DNA from: Bradyrhizobium betae | GTDB taxonomy: Bacteria > Pseudomonadota > Alphaproteobacteria > Rhizobiales > Xanthobacteraceae | DNA length: 64,000 nt | Assembly (NCBI RefSeq): GCF_008932115.1 | Contig: NZ_CP044543.1 | Coordinates: 1-64,000 of the forward strand | Direction of reading: 5' to 3' | Shown here: positions 53,640-63,633 of the stretch, in pieces | How the letters are laid out: each line of letters begins with the position of its first letter | Position numbering within the stretch: the first letter of the stretch is position 1 | The notes under the pieces: model-generated | The model's database searches: none | Seen by the model: only the letters and a program-made list of their open reading frames with translations | Told to the model about the DNA's origin: nothing | Position numbers and translations under genes: made by a program

Positions 53640-54524
53640 CTAAGACGGCTTCTTCGGCCGCGACACCAGCTCGATCATCCTGCCTTCGTCGTCATCAGGC
53701 ATGGCGGCCTTCGCCTGCGCGTAGGACTCGACCGCGGCGCGCGAGACCAGCGGCTTGTCGGCCAGCAGGCTCTCCGCGAGCTTGACGGCATAGGCGGCAT
53801 CCTTGTGCCGCAGCGCCGCCGTGAAGGTCGCGCCGCTGAAATCGCGGGCGACCATGCGCTTGGAGTGGCGTTGCACCTGCGGGCTGGCGGCCACACCTGC
53901 CTGGATCGATTCCAGCACCAGGTTCATGTCGAGCCCGGCCTGCTCCGCGATCGCAAGACCCTCGGCGAGGCCGGCGATCTGGATCGCGCCCATCAAATTG
54001 TTGATGAGCTTGTAGACCGTGCCGGCGCCGACTGGTCCGAAATGGCGGATGGTCGAGCCGATGGGATCGAGATAGGGCCGCGCGCGATCGAGGTCGGCCG
54101 CGTTGGCGCCGACCAGCAGCGTCAGTTTTCCGGCGGCGGCCGCATCCGGCAAACCCGTCACGGGGCAATCGAGATAGATGAGGCTGCGCGCGTTGAGTTC
54201 GCGGCCCATCTCGCAGGCGTGGTCATAGGAGACGGTGGAGCATTCGATCGCGATGGTGCCGGCCTTCGCCGTCTTGGCCGCACCCTTGGGGCCAAGCCAG
54301 ACCGCGCGCGAGGCGTCGTCATCGGCGACCATGGTCACGACCGCGTCGGCATCGATCGCGGCATCCTCTGGCGAGGTCGCCCAATGTGCGCCGCGCGCGA
54401 TCAGGTCGTCCGCTTTTGCCTTGCTGCGATTCCACAGCGTCACCGTGAAGCCGGCATCGAGATAGCGGCCGGCCATGCCATGGCCCATCCGCCCAAGCCC
54501 GATGAAGGCAACGCGCGGCATCAA
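53640..54524 (-). CDS. NAD(P)-dependent beta-hydroxyacid dehydrogenase (3-hydroxyisobutyrate type)
   Basis: A 294-residue protein with the signature [31 protein letters not shown] at the N-terminus. The catalytic-side motif [24 protein letters not shown] follows, then the conserved Lys region [33 protein letters not shown]. It oxidises or reduces a short hydroxyacid, possibly 3-hydroxyisobutyrate or tartronate semialdehyde. The start overlaps the prfB stop by four bases. Confidence 0.88.
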   Translation of the reverse strand: MMPRVAFIGLGRMGHGMAGRYLDAGFTVTLWNRSKAKADDLIARGAHWATSPEDAAIDADAVVTMVADDDASRAVWLGPKGAAKTAKAGTIAIECSTVSYDHACEMGRELNARSLIYLDCPVTGLPDAAAAGKLTLLVGANAADLDRARPYLDPIGSTIRHFGPVGAGTVYKLINNLMGAIQIAGLAEGLAIAEQAGLDMNLVLESIQAGVAASPQVQRHSKRMVARDFSGATFTAALRHKDAAYAVKLAESLLADKPLVSRAAVESYAQAKAAMPDDDEGRMIELVSRPKKPS

Positions 54525-55652
54525 TCCACGTCCTCGATGTCAGCGCCCGGGGTGCCGAAGGCACGCTGCGCCAGCGTCGCGGCCATGAAGTCGTCGAGCT
54601 CGCCGTTGAGCACACCCGAGGTGTCGGAGGTCTGCACGCCCGTACGCAGATCCTTCACCATCTGGTAGGGCTGTAGCACGTAGGAGCGGATCTGGTGACC
54701 CCAGCCGATATCGGTCTTGGCGGCCTGGTCGGCGGCGGCCTTCTCCTCGCGCTTCTTCAGCTCGATCTCGTAAAGGCGTGCACGCAGCATGTCCCAGGCC
54801 TGCGCCTTGTTCTTGTGCTGCGAGCGGCCGGCCTGGCAGACCACCGCAACGCCGGTCGGGATGTGCGTCAGGCGCACCGCGGATTCGGTCTTGTTGACGT
54901 GCTGGCCGCCGGCGCCGCCCGAACGCATGGTGTCGACGCGGACATCGGATTCCTTGATGTCGATCTTGATGCTGTCGTCGATGACCGGAAACACCTGCAC
55001 GCTCGAGAACGAGGTGTGCCGGCGCGCGTTGGAATCGAACGGCGAAATGCGCACCAGCCGGTGCACGCCGGCCTCGGTCTTCAGCCAGCCATAGGCGTTA
55101 TGACCGGAGACCTGGATCGTCGCGGACTTGATGCCCGCTTCTTCGCCCTCGGACTCTTCGAGGAACTCGACCTTGAAGCCGTGCGTCTCGGCCCAGCGCG
55201 TGTACATACGCAAGAGCATCTGCGCCCAGTCCTGGCTCTCGGTGCCGCCGGCACCGGCATGAACTTCGAGATAGGAATCGAAGCGGTCGGCCTCGCCCGA
55301 CAGCAGCGCCTCGAGCTCGCGCCGCGCCACTTCCTTCTTGAGGGCCTTCAGCGCAGCTTCAGCCTCGGCCACGACGCCGGTATCGCCCTCGGCCTCGCCG
55401 AGCTCGATCATGCCGATATCGTCTTCGAGCTCCTGCTCGACCTTGCCGATGCCGGACAGCGAATCCTCGAGCGAGGTACGCTCCTGCATCAGCTTCTGGG
55501 CCTTCTGGGGATCGTTCCAGAGGTTGGGATCTTCTGCGAGCTTGTTCAGCTCAGCGAGGCGCGCCGTCGATTTCTCGACGTCAAAGATGCCTCCTCAGCA
55601 GCCCGACTGACTGCTTGATCTCTTCTACCAACCGTTCGATTTCGGCGCGCAT
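54521..55652 (-). CDS. prfB: Peptide chain release factor 2, made by programmed +1 frameshift
   Basis: RF2 ends translation at UGA and UAA. The start is ATG at 55652. The zero frame stops at TGA (55583-55581) after 23 codons. A +1 shift at CTT-T-GAC continues [22 protein letters not shown] into the main frame, which runs to 54521 (376 residues). The SPF recognition tripeptide ([19 protein letters not shown]) and the catalytic GGQ ([21 protein letters not shown]) are present. The shift is the well-known autoregulation of RF2 level by its own stop codon, not a defect. Confidence 0.95.
55580..55595 (-). promoter_or_regulatory. Programmed +1 frameshift signal in prfB
   Basis: On the minus strand AGGAGG, then CAT, then CTT TGA C. 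This is the classic arrangement: an internal ribosome-binding site three bases before the slippery CUU, directly followed by the in-frame UGA and C. Confidence 0.93.
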
Positions 55653-55760
55653 GTCGTTCTCTGATCTCGCGGAATTGTTTCCGCGTGCAATTGAGGTCGC
55701 GGTGTAGCGGCGGCGGCCGCAAAGCGCAACCGCCGCGGCCGCGATCGTCCGTCTTATACG

Positions 55761-58265
55761 CTAGTACAGCCCGCCGGTGCCCGGCCGCATGAAGAAGCCG
55801 GAATCCGGCTGCTGCTGTTGCGACGCCGGCATGCGGCCGTCGGCATCGGCAACGCCGATGACCGAGTAATTATCCGGCGGCGCCGTGCCCGGCTTGAACG
55901 CTTCGAGGATGGTTCCGCCAGTCTCGCCGGGACCGGCGCGCATGCCGGTCTTGGCGACGACGCGGACCAGCTTGATGCCGGCCGGCACCTTGAATGGAAC
56001 CGCTGGCTTGTCGGCGAGCGCGAGCTTGAGGAAATCGCGCGCGATCGGAGCGGCCAGATGGCCGCCGGTCGCGGCGTTGCCTTTGCCGAGCGCGCGCGGC
56101 TTGTCGTAGCCCATATAGATGGCGACGGCGACGTCGGGCGAGAAGCCGACGAACCAGGCGTCCTTGGCCTCGTTGGTCGTACCGGTCTTGCCGGCGATCG
56201 GCTTGCCGACCTCCTTGACCACGGTCGCAGTACCGGCCTGCACGACGCCCTCCATCAGCTCGGTGATCTGATAGGCGGTCATGGAATCCAGCACCTGCTC
56301 GCGGCGGTCGATCAGCTGCGGCTCGGCCTGGTTCTTCCAGCCGCCCGGCGCGTCGCAGCCGCGGCATTCGCGCTGGTCGTGCTTGAAGATGGTGTGGCCG
56401 TAGCGGTCCTGGATGCGGTCGATCAGGGTCGGCTTCACCCGGCGTCCGCCATTGGCGAGCATCGAATAGGCCGTGACCATGCGCATCGCCGTGGTCTCGC
56501 CGGCGCCGAGCGCATAGGAGAGATAGTTCGGCAGTTCGTCATAGACGCCGAAGCGGCGGGCATATTCGCCGATCAGCGGCATGCCGATGTCCTGCGCGAG
56601 CCGCACCGTCACGGTGTTGAGCGACTGCCGCAGCGCGTTGCGCAGCGTCACCGGTCCCTGGAACTTGCCGGAGGAGAAGTTCTCAGGCCGCCACACGCCG
56701 GCACCCTGGCCCTGGTCAATTTCGATCGGCGCGTCGAGCACGACGGTCGAGGGCGTGTAGCCATTGTCGAGCGCGGCCGAATAGACGATCGGCTTGAACG
56801 ACGAGCCCGGCTGACGGTAGGCCTGCGTGGCGCGGTTGAACTGGCTCTGGTCGAACGAGAAGCCGCCGACCATCGCGAGCACGCGGCCGGTCCAGGGATC
56901 CATTGCCACCATCGCGCCGGACACTTCGGGGATCTGGCGCAGCCGGTACTGACCTTCGACCGGCTGTCCCTCCTTGGAGTAAAGCGGATCGGCATAGATC
57001 ACATCGCCGGGCTGCAACACCTGCGCGACCGACGTCGGGGTCTTGCCCTTCGCGTTGCCCTGGGCCGCCCTCGCCCAGCGCACGCCGTCGGCCGTGATGA
57101 GGCCGGTCTCACGCTGCTTGCTCACGGCACCGCCGAGCTCGCGGCTCGGCTGGAAACCGATCCGCGCCGACTGGTCGCTGGTCTCCAGCACCACTGCCAT
57201 GCGCCACGGCGAGATGTCGGAGAGCGACTTGATCTCGGCGAGCTTCACACCCCAGTCGCCCGACGTATCGAGCTTGCTCATGGCACCGCGATAGCCCTGC
57301 TGCTCGTCATAGTTCACGAGGCCGGCGACCATGGCCTTGCGCGCCATGACCTGGATCTTCGGATCGAGCGTGGTGCGGACGGAGAGACCGCCCTCGTAGA
57401 GCTTCTTCTCGCCGTAACGCTCGAAGATGTCGCGGCGGACTTCCTCGGCGAAATACTCGCCGGCGAAGGTGTGAGCACCGTTGGAGCGGCTGGTGACGGC
57501 CAGCGGCTCCTTGCGGGCCTTGTCTGCGTCGGCCTGCTTGATCCAGCCGTTCTCCACCAGACGGTCGATCACGTAGTTGCGGCGCTCGATGGCGCGGTCG
57601 CGGTTGCGGACCGGATGCAGCGTCGCGGGCATCTTCGGCAGCGCGGCCAGATAGGACGCTTCCGCGACGGTCAGCTCGTTCACCGACTTGTCGAAATAGA
57701 CCAGCGAAGCGGCCGCGATGCCGTAGGCGCCGAGGCCGAGATAGATCTCGTTCAGATACAGCTCGAGGATCTTGTCCTTCGAGTAGGTCTTCTCGATCCG
57801 CATCGCCAGCAAGGCTTCCTTGATCTTGCGGGCGAAGGAGACCTCGTTGGTGAGCAGGAAGTTCTTGGCGACCTGCTGGGTGATCGTGGAGGCGCCCTGC
57901 GGACGGCGGTTCGAGCCGTAATTCTGGATGTAGACCACGCCGGCGCGCGCCATGCCGGTGTAGTCGATGCCGCCATGCTCGTAGAAATTCTTGTCCTCGG
58001 CCGCGAGGAACGCGTTGATCACGAGCTTCGGCACCGCCTGGATCGGCAGATACAGCCGCCGCTCCTTGGCGTATTCGCCGAGCAGCGAGCCGTCGACCGC
58101 GTGCACGCGGGTCATCACCGGCGGCTCGTAATCCTGAAGCTGAGAGTAGTCCGGCAAGTCCTTGGAGAAATGCCAGATCAGGCCTGCTATGGCCCCGACA
58201 CCGACAAGGAACACCACCGTTCCCGCGGCGAACAGGAAGCCCATGAACCGCACCAGCAAGCGCAT
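55761..58265 (-). CDS. mrcA: Penicillin-binding protein 1A
   Basis: A bifunctional peptidoglycan transglycosylase and transpeptidase. 834 residues, usual length. N-terminal membrane anchor (residues 10-32). GT51 domain with catalytic Glu90 in FLAAEDKNFYEHGGID and RRPQGASTITQQVAKN. An OB-like insert lies in the middle. The transpeptidase has the SxxK motif in RQPGSSFKPIVY and the KTG motif in IAGKTGTTNEAKDAWFVGF. The C-terminus has a Cys pair (RECRGCD) and a Gln-rich tail. Part of the conserved order amiC, mrcA, prfB. Confidence 0.95.
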   Translation of the reverse strand: MRLLVRFMGFLFAAGTVVFLVGVGAIAGLIWHFSKDLPDYSQLQDYEPPVMTRVHAVDGSLLGEYAKERRLYLPIQAVPKLVINAFLAAEDKNFYEHGGIDYTGMARAGVVYIQNYGSNRRPQGASTITQQVAKNFLLTNEVSFARKIKEALLAMRIEKTYSKDKILELYLNEIYLGLGAYGIAAASLVYFDKSVNELTVAEASYLAALPKMPATLHPVRNRDRAIERRNYVIDRLVENGWIKQADADKARKEPLAVTSRSNGAHTFAGEYFAEEVRRDIFERYGEKKLYEGGLSVRTTLDPKIQVMARKAMVAGLVNYDEQQGYRGAMSKLDTSGDWGVKLAEIKSLSDISPWRMAVVLETSDQSARIGFQPSRELGGAVSKQRETGLITADGVRWARAAQGNAKGKTPTSVAQVLQPGDVIYADPLYSKEGQPVEGQYRLRQIPEVSGAMVAMDPWTGRVLAMVGGFSFDQSQFNRATQAYRQPGSSFKPIVYSAALDNGYTPSTVVLDAPIEIDQGQGAGVWRPENFSSGKFQGPVTLRNALRQSLNTVTVRLAQDIGMPLIGEYARRFGVYDELPNYLSYALGAGETTAMRMVTAYSMLANGGRRVKPTLIDRIQDRYGHTIFKHDQRECRGCDAPGGWKNQAEPQLIDRREQVLDSMTAYQITELMEGVVQAGTATVVKEVGKPIAGKTGTTNEAKDAWFVGFSPDVAVAIYMGYDKPRALGKGNAATGGHLAAPIARDFLKLALADKPAVPFKVPAGIKLVRVVAKTGMRAGPGETGGTILEAFKPGTAPPDNYSVIGVADADGRMPASQQQQPDSGFFMRPGTGGLY

Positions 58266-58493
58266 TATCTGTTTATCCGTTCAAACTCTGGATCAGCCCC
58301 TTGGCACCCGAACCAAAACAGGCGCCAACCTCACGTCGCGAATTCACCGGCCGACTCAATACCATCCGTGCCGGACCTAAAGACGCTTGCCGAACGGGGA
58401 TTCTCGTCGATTCCGGAACCCCCTGAGGCGTTTTTATAAAGCGTCCGCTGTGGCCAAACTAGGGCTTTTGCGGCGGGACGGAAAAACCCTTGA

Positions 58494-59786
58494 TCAATTC
58501 GACGGTCCGGCCGTCGCCAGGCGCTTGGCGAGGAACCCGTCGATCGCCTGCGCCATCGAGCCGACGGCTTTCGACCGCCAGCCATCGGACACCAAATGCT
58601 CGAGGTCGCCCTTGTTGGAGACGTAGCCGATCTCGACCAGCACCGACGGTACGTCAGGCGCCTTCAGCACCCGGAAGCCGGCTGATTTCAGGGGATGCTT
58701 GTGCATCCGCACGGTCGACTTCATTTCGCCCATCAAGAGGCGGGCAAAACGGTTTGAAAAGGTGCGGGTTTCCCGTTGGGTGAGGTCGATCAGGATGTCG
58801 GCGACATCGGTCGGCTCCTCCGCGAGGTTGAAACCCGCGATTGCGTCCGCCCGGTTTTCCGCATCCGCCAGACGCTGCGCCTCGGCGTCGGAGGCCTTGT
58901 CGGACAGCGTGTAGATCGTGGCGCCCTGCGCATCGCCTTCCGCGCGCGGCAGCGCGTCGGCGTGAATGGAGACGAACAGCGCGGCCTTGAGGTTGCGGGC
59001 GACCTTGGTCCGGTCATTGAGGGGGATGAAGGTGTCGTCGTCTCGCGTCATCACCACACGGTATTTGCCGGCCTTTTCGAGCTTGTCGCGGAGCGCCAGG
59101 CCGAAGGCCAGAACCAGGTTCTTCTCGCTCTCGCCGCTCGACTGGGTGCCGTTGTCGATGCCGCCATGACCGGGATCGATCACGACGATGGGGCGGCCAT
59201 CGGCTTTCTGCTGCGCCGCTTCGGCGGAGGCGGCGGGAACCGTCGCCGGCGGCGCGTCGGCGATGGCGGGCCTCAATTCGGGGCGGCTGTCCGGAGGCAG
59301 CGACTGCACGAAGGCGGCGCGATCGACCTCCTCGAGCTCGAGCACGAGCCGGGCCGGCTGGCCGTTGGCCGCCTCCAGCACGTATGAATTGGCGATCTTG
59401 GCCGGCCCGGTCAGGTCGAACACGATTCGGGATCCGCCGGGCATGACCAGCCCGTAGCGGAAGGCCTTGACCAGTCCCCGCCCCCCGGCCCCGGTGCCGG
59501 CGGGAAGCTGAAAATTGACCTGGGGAACGTCGATCACCACCCGGTACGGGTCGGCGAGCATCACCGCGCGGAAGGTGACGGCCTGATCGATGTCGAGAAT
59601 GAACCGGGTCTGCTTGCCGTCGCCGGCCAGCCGGGCAGCTGAGGCGACGGGAAAATTGACTGCCGCAACAGAGGGTTGCGCCTGACTCTCCGCTGCCTTC
59701 AGGCGCGAAGAATCAGCACATGGCAATGCCGCGGCGCAGAGAAGCGCGCATCCCAGCAAAACCCTTTGATTTGCGCGGCTCGCCAC
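58494..59786 (-). CDS. amiC: N-acetylmuramoyl-L-alanine amidase with AMIN domain
   Basis: A periplasmic zinc amidase that splits daughter cells by cutting peptidoglycan stems. 430 residues: a signal peptide (residues 1-25), an AMIN domain (about 45-160, ARLAGDGKQTRFILDIDQAVTFRAVML) and an Amidase_3 domain (about 200-425). The latter has VVIDPGHGGIDNG, KNLVLAFGLALRDKLEKA, LFVSIHADALPRAEG and PSVLVEIGYVSNKGDLEHL, which cover the zinc His, Glu and His and the catalytic Glu. It is divergent from rne and followed by mrcA. Confidence 0.94.
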   Translation of the reverse strand: MASRANQRVLLGCALLCAAALPCADSSRLKAAESQAQPSVAAVNFPVASAARLAGDGKQTRFILDIDQAVTFRAVMLADPYRVVIDVPQVNFQLPAGTGAGGRGLVKAFRYGLVMPGGSRIVFDLTGPAKIANSYVLEAANGQPARLVLELEEVDRAAFVQSLPPDSRPELRPAIADAPPATVPAASAEAAQQKADGRPIVVIDPGHGGIDNGTQSSGESEKNLVLAFGLALRDKLEKAGKYRVVMTRDDDTFIPLNDRTKVARNLKAALFVSIHADALPRAEGDAQGATIYTLSDKASDAEAQRLADAENRADAIAGFNLAEEPTDVADILIDLTQRETRTFSNRFARLLMGEMKSTVRMHKHPLKSAGFRVLKAPDVPSVLVEIGYVSNKGDLEHLVSDGWRSKAVGSMAQAIDGFLAKRLATAGPSN

Positions 59787-60491
59787 CGATTCCGTGCCTC
59801 CGAGCAGCCCTTTTAAGGCAATAGAACCACAGGGTTAATCGATCCTTAATGACGGAGACGCGAAACTTGCCGACTGTGACCGTCGTGCGACGCTCCTTGC
59901 ACGGATGGTCTATTCCACGTATGTACGGAGTGCTGACGGCCGATATTTCCGGTTGTGTCGCATTCAGCCTCCCGGTGCAGCGCCGGAACTCTCAAGGTTT
60001 GGGAATTCCAGCGTTTTCCGTTTCTCTCAAAGACCAGCGCGGTGCGCGGCAGCGAGATGGAGCGGGGCAAGTACCGGCGGTGGACGGTCCCCGGCTACCA
60101 CTGTGTGTCCGGGACGGTTCTGACAGCGGCGTAACCCGTTACCCGGTCCCTTAATCCCAAGGGGGCGGTTCGTAATCCCAAGGCGAGCGCGCTCGCGCCA
60201 TGCCTGGCCAGCAGCAACTGATTGAAGGGCGGCCTCGCCGCCCAGTGTTTCATACGGGCCGACGCTTGATGCGCCAGACTGTGCCGACGAATTCTGAAGG
60301 ACCATTCGCGACGCTGCGGAGAGACAATCCCGCGCGCCGCTTCGGCCCTTCGGCTTCCGGTCCGGCAAGGCGCGAGAGACGGCGTTTCGGCCTTCCCCTC
60401 ACCCCCGAATCAGGTGGACCGTCGCGTCACCCGGCAGCGCACATCATGGCGCCCACGGTGAATCGCGCCCGCCGCCGCCAAGAGCTAAGAC
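59787..60491. other. Divergent region amiC / rne, likely long rne 5' leader
   Basis: 705 bases without a convincing gene. A frame opens at 59849-60154 but has no ribosome site, no family and poor composition. Weak promoter-like boxes TTGCAC-N17-TATGTA lie at 59897-59925. RNase E genes often have long leaders that the enzyme itself cuts to control its level; the GC-rich segment 60150-60490 could fold that way. No terminator or repeat was seen. Confidence 0.45.
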
Positions 60492-63400
60492 ATGCCCAAC
60501 AAGATGTTGATCGATGCCACCCACCCGGAAGAGACCCGGGTCGTCGTGGTCCGCGGCAATCGCGTCGAAGAGTTTGATTTCGAGACCGCGCAACGCAAGC
60601 AACTGCGCGGGAACATTTACCTCGCCAAGGTCACGCGGGTCGAACCCTCGCTACAGGCAGCCTTCGTCGAGTATGGCGGCAACCGCCACGGCTTCCTCGC
60701 CTTCAGCGAAATCCATCCCGACTACTACCAGATCCCGGTTGCCGACCGGCAGGCGCTGATCGAGGCCGAAGAACAGGCCCATCGCGAAGCCGAGGAAGAG
60801 AGCGAGAACCGCTCCCACGGCCGCCGCCGCTCACGCCACCGCAACTCCCGCCGTCGCAGCCAGGGCGAACGCGTCCGCAGCGACATCGTCGAAGGCGCCG
60901 ATCTGGCGGCCCAGCCGGTCGACGGCGAGGCCCGGCTGGAGCACGCCGAGGGCGCTTCGCACGAAGGCGAGCATCTGCACGCCGATGCGGAGCATCACGG
61001 CGAGCACGAAGGACACGATCATCACGACCACGACCATGGCGAACATGATCACGACCATCATCATCATGCCCATGATGACGATCACCATCACGCCCACGAT
61101 CATGATGATCATGGTCATGACGGCGAGCACGATCATCACGACCATGATCATACCGACGAGACCCCCGCGCCTGTCGCAGCCTTTGGCGCCGAGCCCGTGG
61201 TTGCGACCGAGACCGCCGCCGAGCCGCGCGAAGCTGCCGCCTCCGAGGCGCACGCCGAGGCCCTGGCCGAAGCCGTGACCGCCGCGGCGGAACCGGCCGA
61301 TACGGTGTACGCCGCCGGCGAGAGCAATGAGGCCCCTCATCACGACTCCGAAGAGGAGGATGATGACGAGGACGAGGATGACGAGGACGCCGAAGAGGAA
61401 GTCGTCGAATCCGTCGGCGGTGACGACGTGCTCGAAGAGGTGCCGGCACGCACCTTCCGCCCGCGCCGCCAGTACAAGATTCAGGAAGTCATCAAGCGCC
61501 GCCAGGTGATGCTGGTGCAGGTGGTCAAGGAAGAGCGCGGCAACAAGGGCGCAGCGCTGACGACCTATCTCTCGCTCGCCGGCCGCTATGCCGTGTTGAT
61601 GCCCAACACCGCGCGCGGCGGCGGCATCAGCCGCAAGATCACCAGCGCGCAGGACCGTTCCCGCCTGAAGGAAGTGGTGCAGGACCTCGACGTGCCCGAG
61701 GGTATGGGCATCATCCTGCGCACCGCAGGCGCCGCCCGCACCAAGCCCGAGATCAAGCGCGACTTCGAATATCTGATCCGGATGTGGGAGACGGTGCGCG
61801 ACCTGACGCTGAAGTCGCAGGCCCCGACCCTCGTCTACGAGGAAGGCTCGCTGATCAAGCGGTCGTTGCGCGACCTCTACAACAAGGAAATCGACGAGAT
61901 CTCGGTTGCCGGCGAAGCCGGTTACCGCGAGGCGCGCGACTTCATGAAGATGCTGATGCCCGCCAATGTCAGCGCGGTGAAGCAGTATCGCGACGGCCAG
62001 CCGCTGTTCTCGCGGATGGGCGTCGAGAGTCAGCTGGACGCGATGTTCTCGCCGACGGTGCAGCTGCGCTCCGGCGGCTATATCGTGATCAACCAGACCG
62101 AGGCGCTGGTCTCGATCGACGTCAACTCCGGCCGATCGACCCGAGAGCATCACATCGAGGACACCGCGCTCAAGACCAATCTGGAGGCGTCCGAAGAGGT
62201 CGCCCGCCAGCTTCGCCTGCGTGACCTCGCCGGCCTGATCGTCATCGACTTCATCGACATGGACGAGAAGCGCAACAACCGCGCGGTCGAGCGCAAGCTG
62301 TCCGATTGCCTCAGGCAGGACCGCGCGCGCATCCAGGTCGGCCGCATCTCGCATTTCGGCCTGCTCGAGATGTCGCGCCAGCGCATCCGTGCCAGCATGC
62401 TCGAGAGTTCGACTGATCCCTGCCCGCATTGCGGCGGCACCGGCCATTTGCGATCGGTGTCCTCGGTCGCGCTCCAGCTCCTGCGCGGCCTTGAAGAAAT
62501 CCTGATGAAGGGCGCGACCCATAATCTGGTGGTCCGCACCCGCACCGACGTCGCGCTCTATGTGCTCAACCACAAGCGCGGTCATCTGCGCGATCTCGAA
62601 AACGGCTTCAAGGTCTCTTTGTCGGTCATCGCCGACCCCAGCGTGAGCGGCCCGCAGGCCTATCTCATTGACCGCGGCGAGCAGGTGCACACGCTCGAAG
62701 CCGCCAAGGCGCTGCTCGTGGCGCAGGCGGCCGTTAGCCCGCCGCTGGCCGTTGAAGAGGCCTATGACGACGAGGAATTCGATCCAGAGACCGAATCCGA
62801 GGTCGAGACCGAGGAGACCGAAGGTCTCACCGAAGAGCAGGCTGCCGGCGACGCCGCGACCGAGCAGGACGGCCAGCGCCGCAAGCGCCGCCGCCGCCGC
62901 CGCGGCCGTGGCCAGCGCGACGGTGAGCTTCGCGAGGACAGCCCGCCCACCCTTCCCGAACCGGCCATTGCGGCCGGCGAAGGCGAGGAGGATACCGAAT
63001 CCGAGCAGGATGGCGGCGAGGACGGCGAGGAGCAGGCAGCCCGTGGCGAGCAGCAGGGTAGCGGCGATCGCCGCCGCCGGCGCGGTCGCCGTGGCGGACG
63101 CCGTCGGCGCGGTGGCAACGAGGAAGGTCTCGCCGGCTCTATCGGCGACGAACTCGGCGGCAATGCGCCTCCGGAAGCGAGCGACGCCGTCGCCGATTTC
63201 GACGGGGCGAGCGGCGAGGCTGCGCCCTCGATCGCGCATTCCGAGCACGTCAACATTGTCGAGCCGCAGGTCGCTCAGCCTGAGCCACGCGTCGAGCCGC
63301 AAGCCGAAGCGCCGGCCCAGCCCCAGCTCCTGGTTGCAGACGAAGAGCCCGCCGACGATAAGGCCGCGCGGCGCCGCTCCACGGTCCGTGAAAAGGTGAG

Positions 63401-63569
63401 CTTCCTGTCGGGCAGCTCGAGCGAGCCCGCAGCACCGGTTGCATCGGCGCCGGAGCCGGTTGCTCCGCCTCCGCCTGCGCCTGAACCCGGACCGGAAGCG
63501 GCGACCGAAACATCGAGCGCACCGCGGCGCGCCGGCTGGTGGTCGCGCCGGTTCGGCGGCGGCGAATAA
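60492..63569 (+). CDS. rne: Ribonuclease E with a His-rich insert in the S1 domain
   Basis: The main RNA-decay and processing endonuclease. 1025 residues. The S1 domain starts NIYLAKVTRVEPSLQAAFVEYGGNRHGF (41-68) and is interrupted after about residue 84. It resumes at YKIQEVIKRRQVMLVQVVKEERGNKGAALTT (about 328-357). The insert of roughly 240 residues has an Arg patch, a tract with 30 His in 64 residues (157-220) and an acidic run (285-306). The DNase I-like core shows SIDVNSGRSTREHHIEDTALKTNLEA and LIVIDFIDMDEKRNNRAVE. The zinc link is DPCPHCGGTGH. The C-terminal half is acidic with two Arg-rich RNA-binding blocks and ends GWWSRRFGGGE. AAGAGCTAAGAC precedes the ATG. Confidence 0.95.
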   Translation: MPNKMLIDATHPEETRVVVVRGNRVEEFDFETAQRKQLRGNIYLAKVTRVEPSLQAAFVEYGGNRHGFLAFSEIHPDYYQIPVADRQALIEAEEQAHREAEEESENRSHGRRRSRHRNSRRRSQGERVRSDIVEGADLAAQPVDGEARLEHAEGASHEGEHLHADAEHHGEHEGHDHHDHDHGEHDHDHHHHAHDDDHHHAHDHDDHGHDGEHDHHDHDHTDETPAPVAAFGAEPVVATETAAEPREAAASEAHAEALAEAVTAAAEPADTVYAAGESNEAPHHDSEEEDDDEDEDDEDAEEEVVESVGGDDVLEEVPARTFRPRRQYKIQEVIKRRQVMLVQVVKEERGNKGAALTTYLSLAGRYAVLMPNTARGGGISRKITSAQDRSRLKEVVQDLDVPEGMGIILRTAGAARTKPEIKRDFEYLIRMWETVRDLTLKSQAPTLVYEEGSLIKRSLRDLYNKEIDEISVAGEAGYREARDFMKMLMPANVSAVKQYRDGQPLFSRMGVESQLDAMFSPTVQLRSGGYIVINQTEALVSIDVNSGRSTREHHIEDTALKTNLEASEEVARQLRLRDLAGLIVIDFIDMDEKRNNRAVERKLSDCLRQDRARIQVGRISHFGLLEMSRQRIRASMLESSTDPCPHCGGTGHLRSVSSVALQLLRGLEEILMKGATHNLVVRTRTDVALYVLNHKRGHLRDLENGFKVSLSVIADPSVSGPQAYLIDRGEQVHTLEAAKALLVAQAAVSPPLAVEEAYDDEEFDPETESEVETEETEGLTEEQAAGDAATEQDGQRRKRRRRRRGRGQRDGELREDSPPTLPEPAIAAGEGEEDTESEQDGGEDGEEQAARGEQQGSGDRRRRRGRRGGRRRRGGNEEGLAGSIGDELGGNAPPEASDAVADFDGASGEAAPSIAHSEHVNIVEPQVAQPEPRVEPQAEAPAQPQLLVADEEPADDKAARRRSTVREKVSFLSGSSSEPAAPVASAPEPVAPPPPAPEPGPEAATETSSAPRRAGWWSRRFGGGE
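60960..61151 (+). repeat. His/Asp-coding low-complexity tract in rne
   Basis: Encodes residues 157-220 of RNase E, with 30 His and many Asp. The DNA is built from CAT/CAC/GAT/GAC codons in imperfect GAYCAY units, so slippage may change its length. Confidence 0.85.
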
Positions 63570-63585
63570 AAAGGGAATCCAGACG

Positions 63586-63613
63586 AAACCGCCCGGCCAA
63601 GCCGGGCGGTTTT
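63586..63613 (+). terminator. Rho-independent terminator of rne
   Basis: A perfect 11-bp stem AAACCGCCCGG / CCGGGCGGTTT, loop CCAAG and a T run, 17 bases after the rne stop. Confidence 0.9.
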
Positions 63614-63633
63614 GATTTGGCGAGGTCATTCGA

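Noticed and set aside
55818..58439. Very long plus-strand open frame (873 codons) opposite mrcA
   Set aside because: It mirrors the codons of a clearly real gene, has arginine/histidine-rich composition and no recognisable domain; such antisense frames are common in high-GC DNA.
59849..60154. Possible 101-codon gene upstream of rne
   Set aside because: No ribosome site, no family resemblance, composition unlike the neighbours; more likely leader RNA.
60831..63629. 932-codon minus-strand open frame opposite rne
   Set aside because: Same reason; its odd Met/Val/Ile runs are simply the reverse reading of the His/Asp tract.
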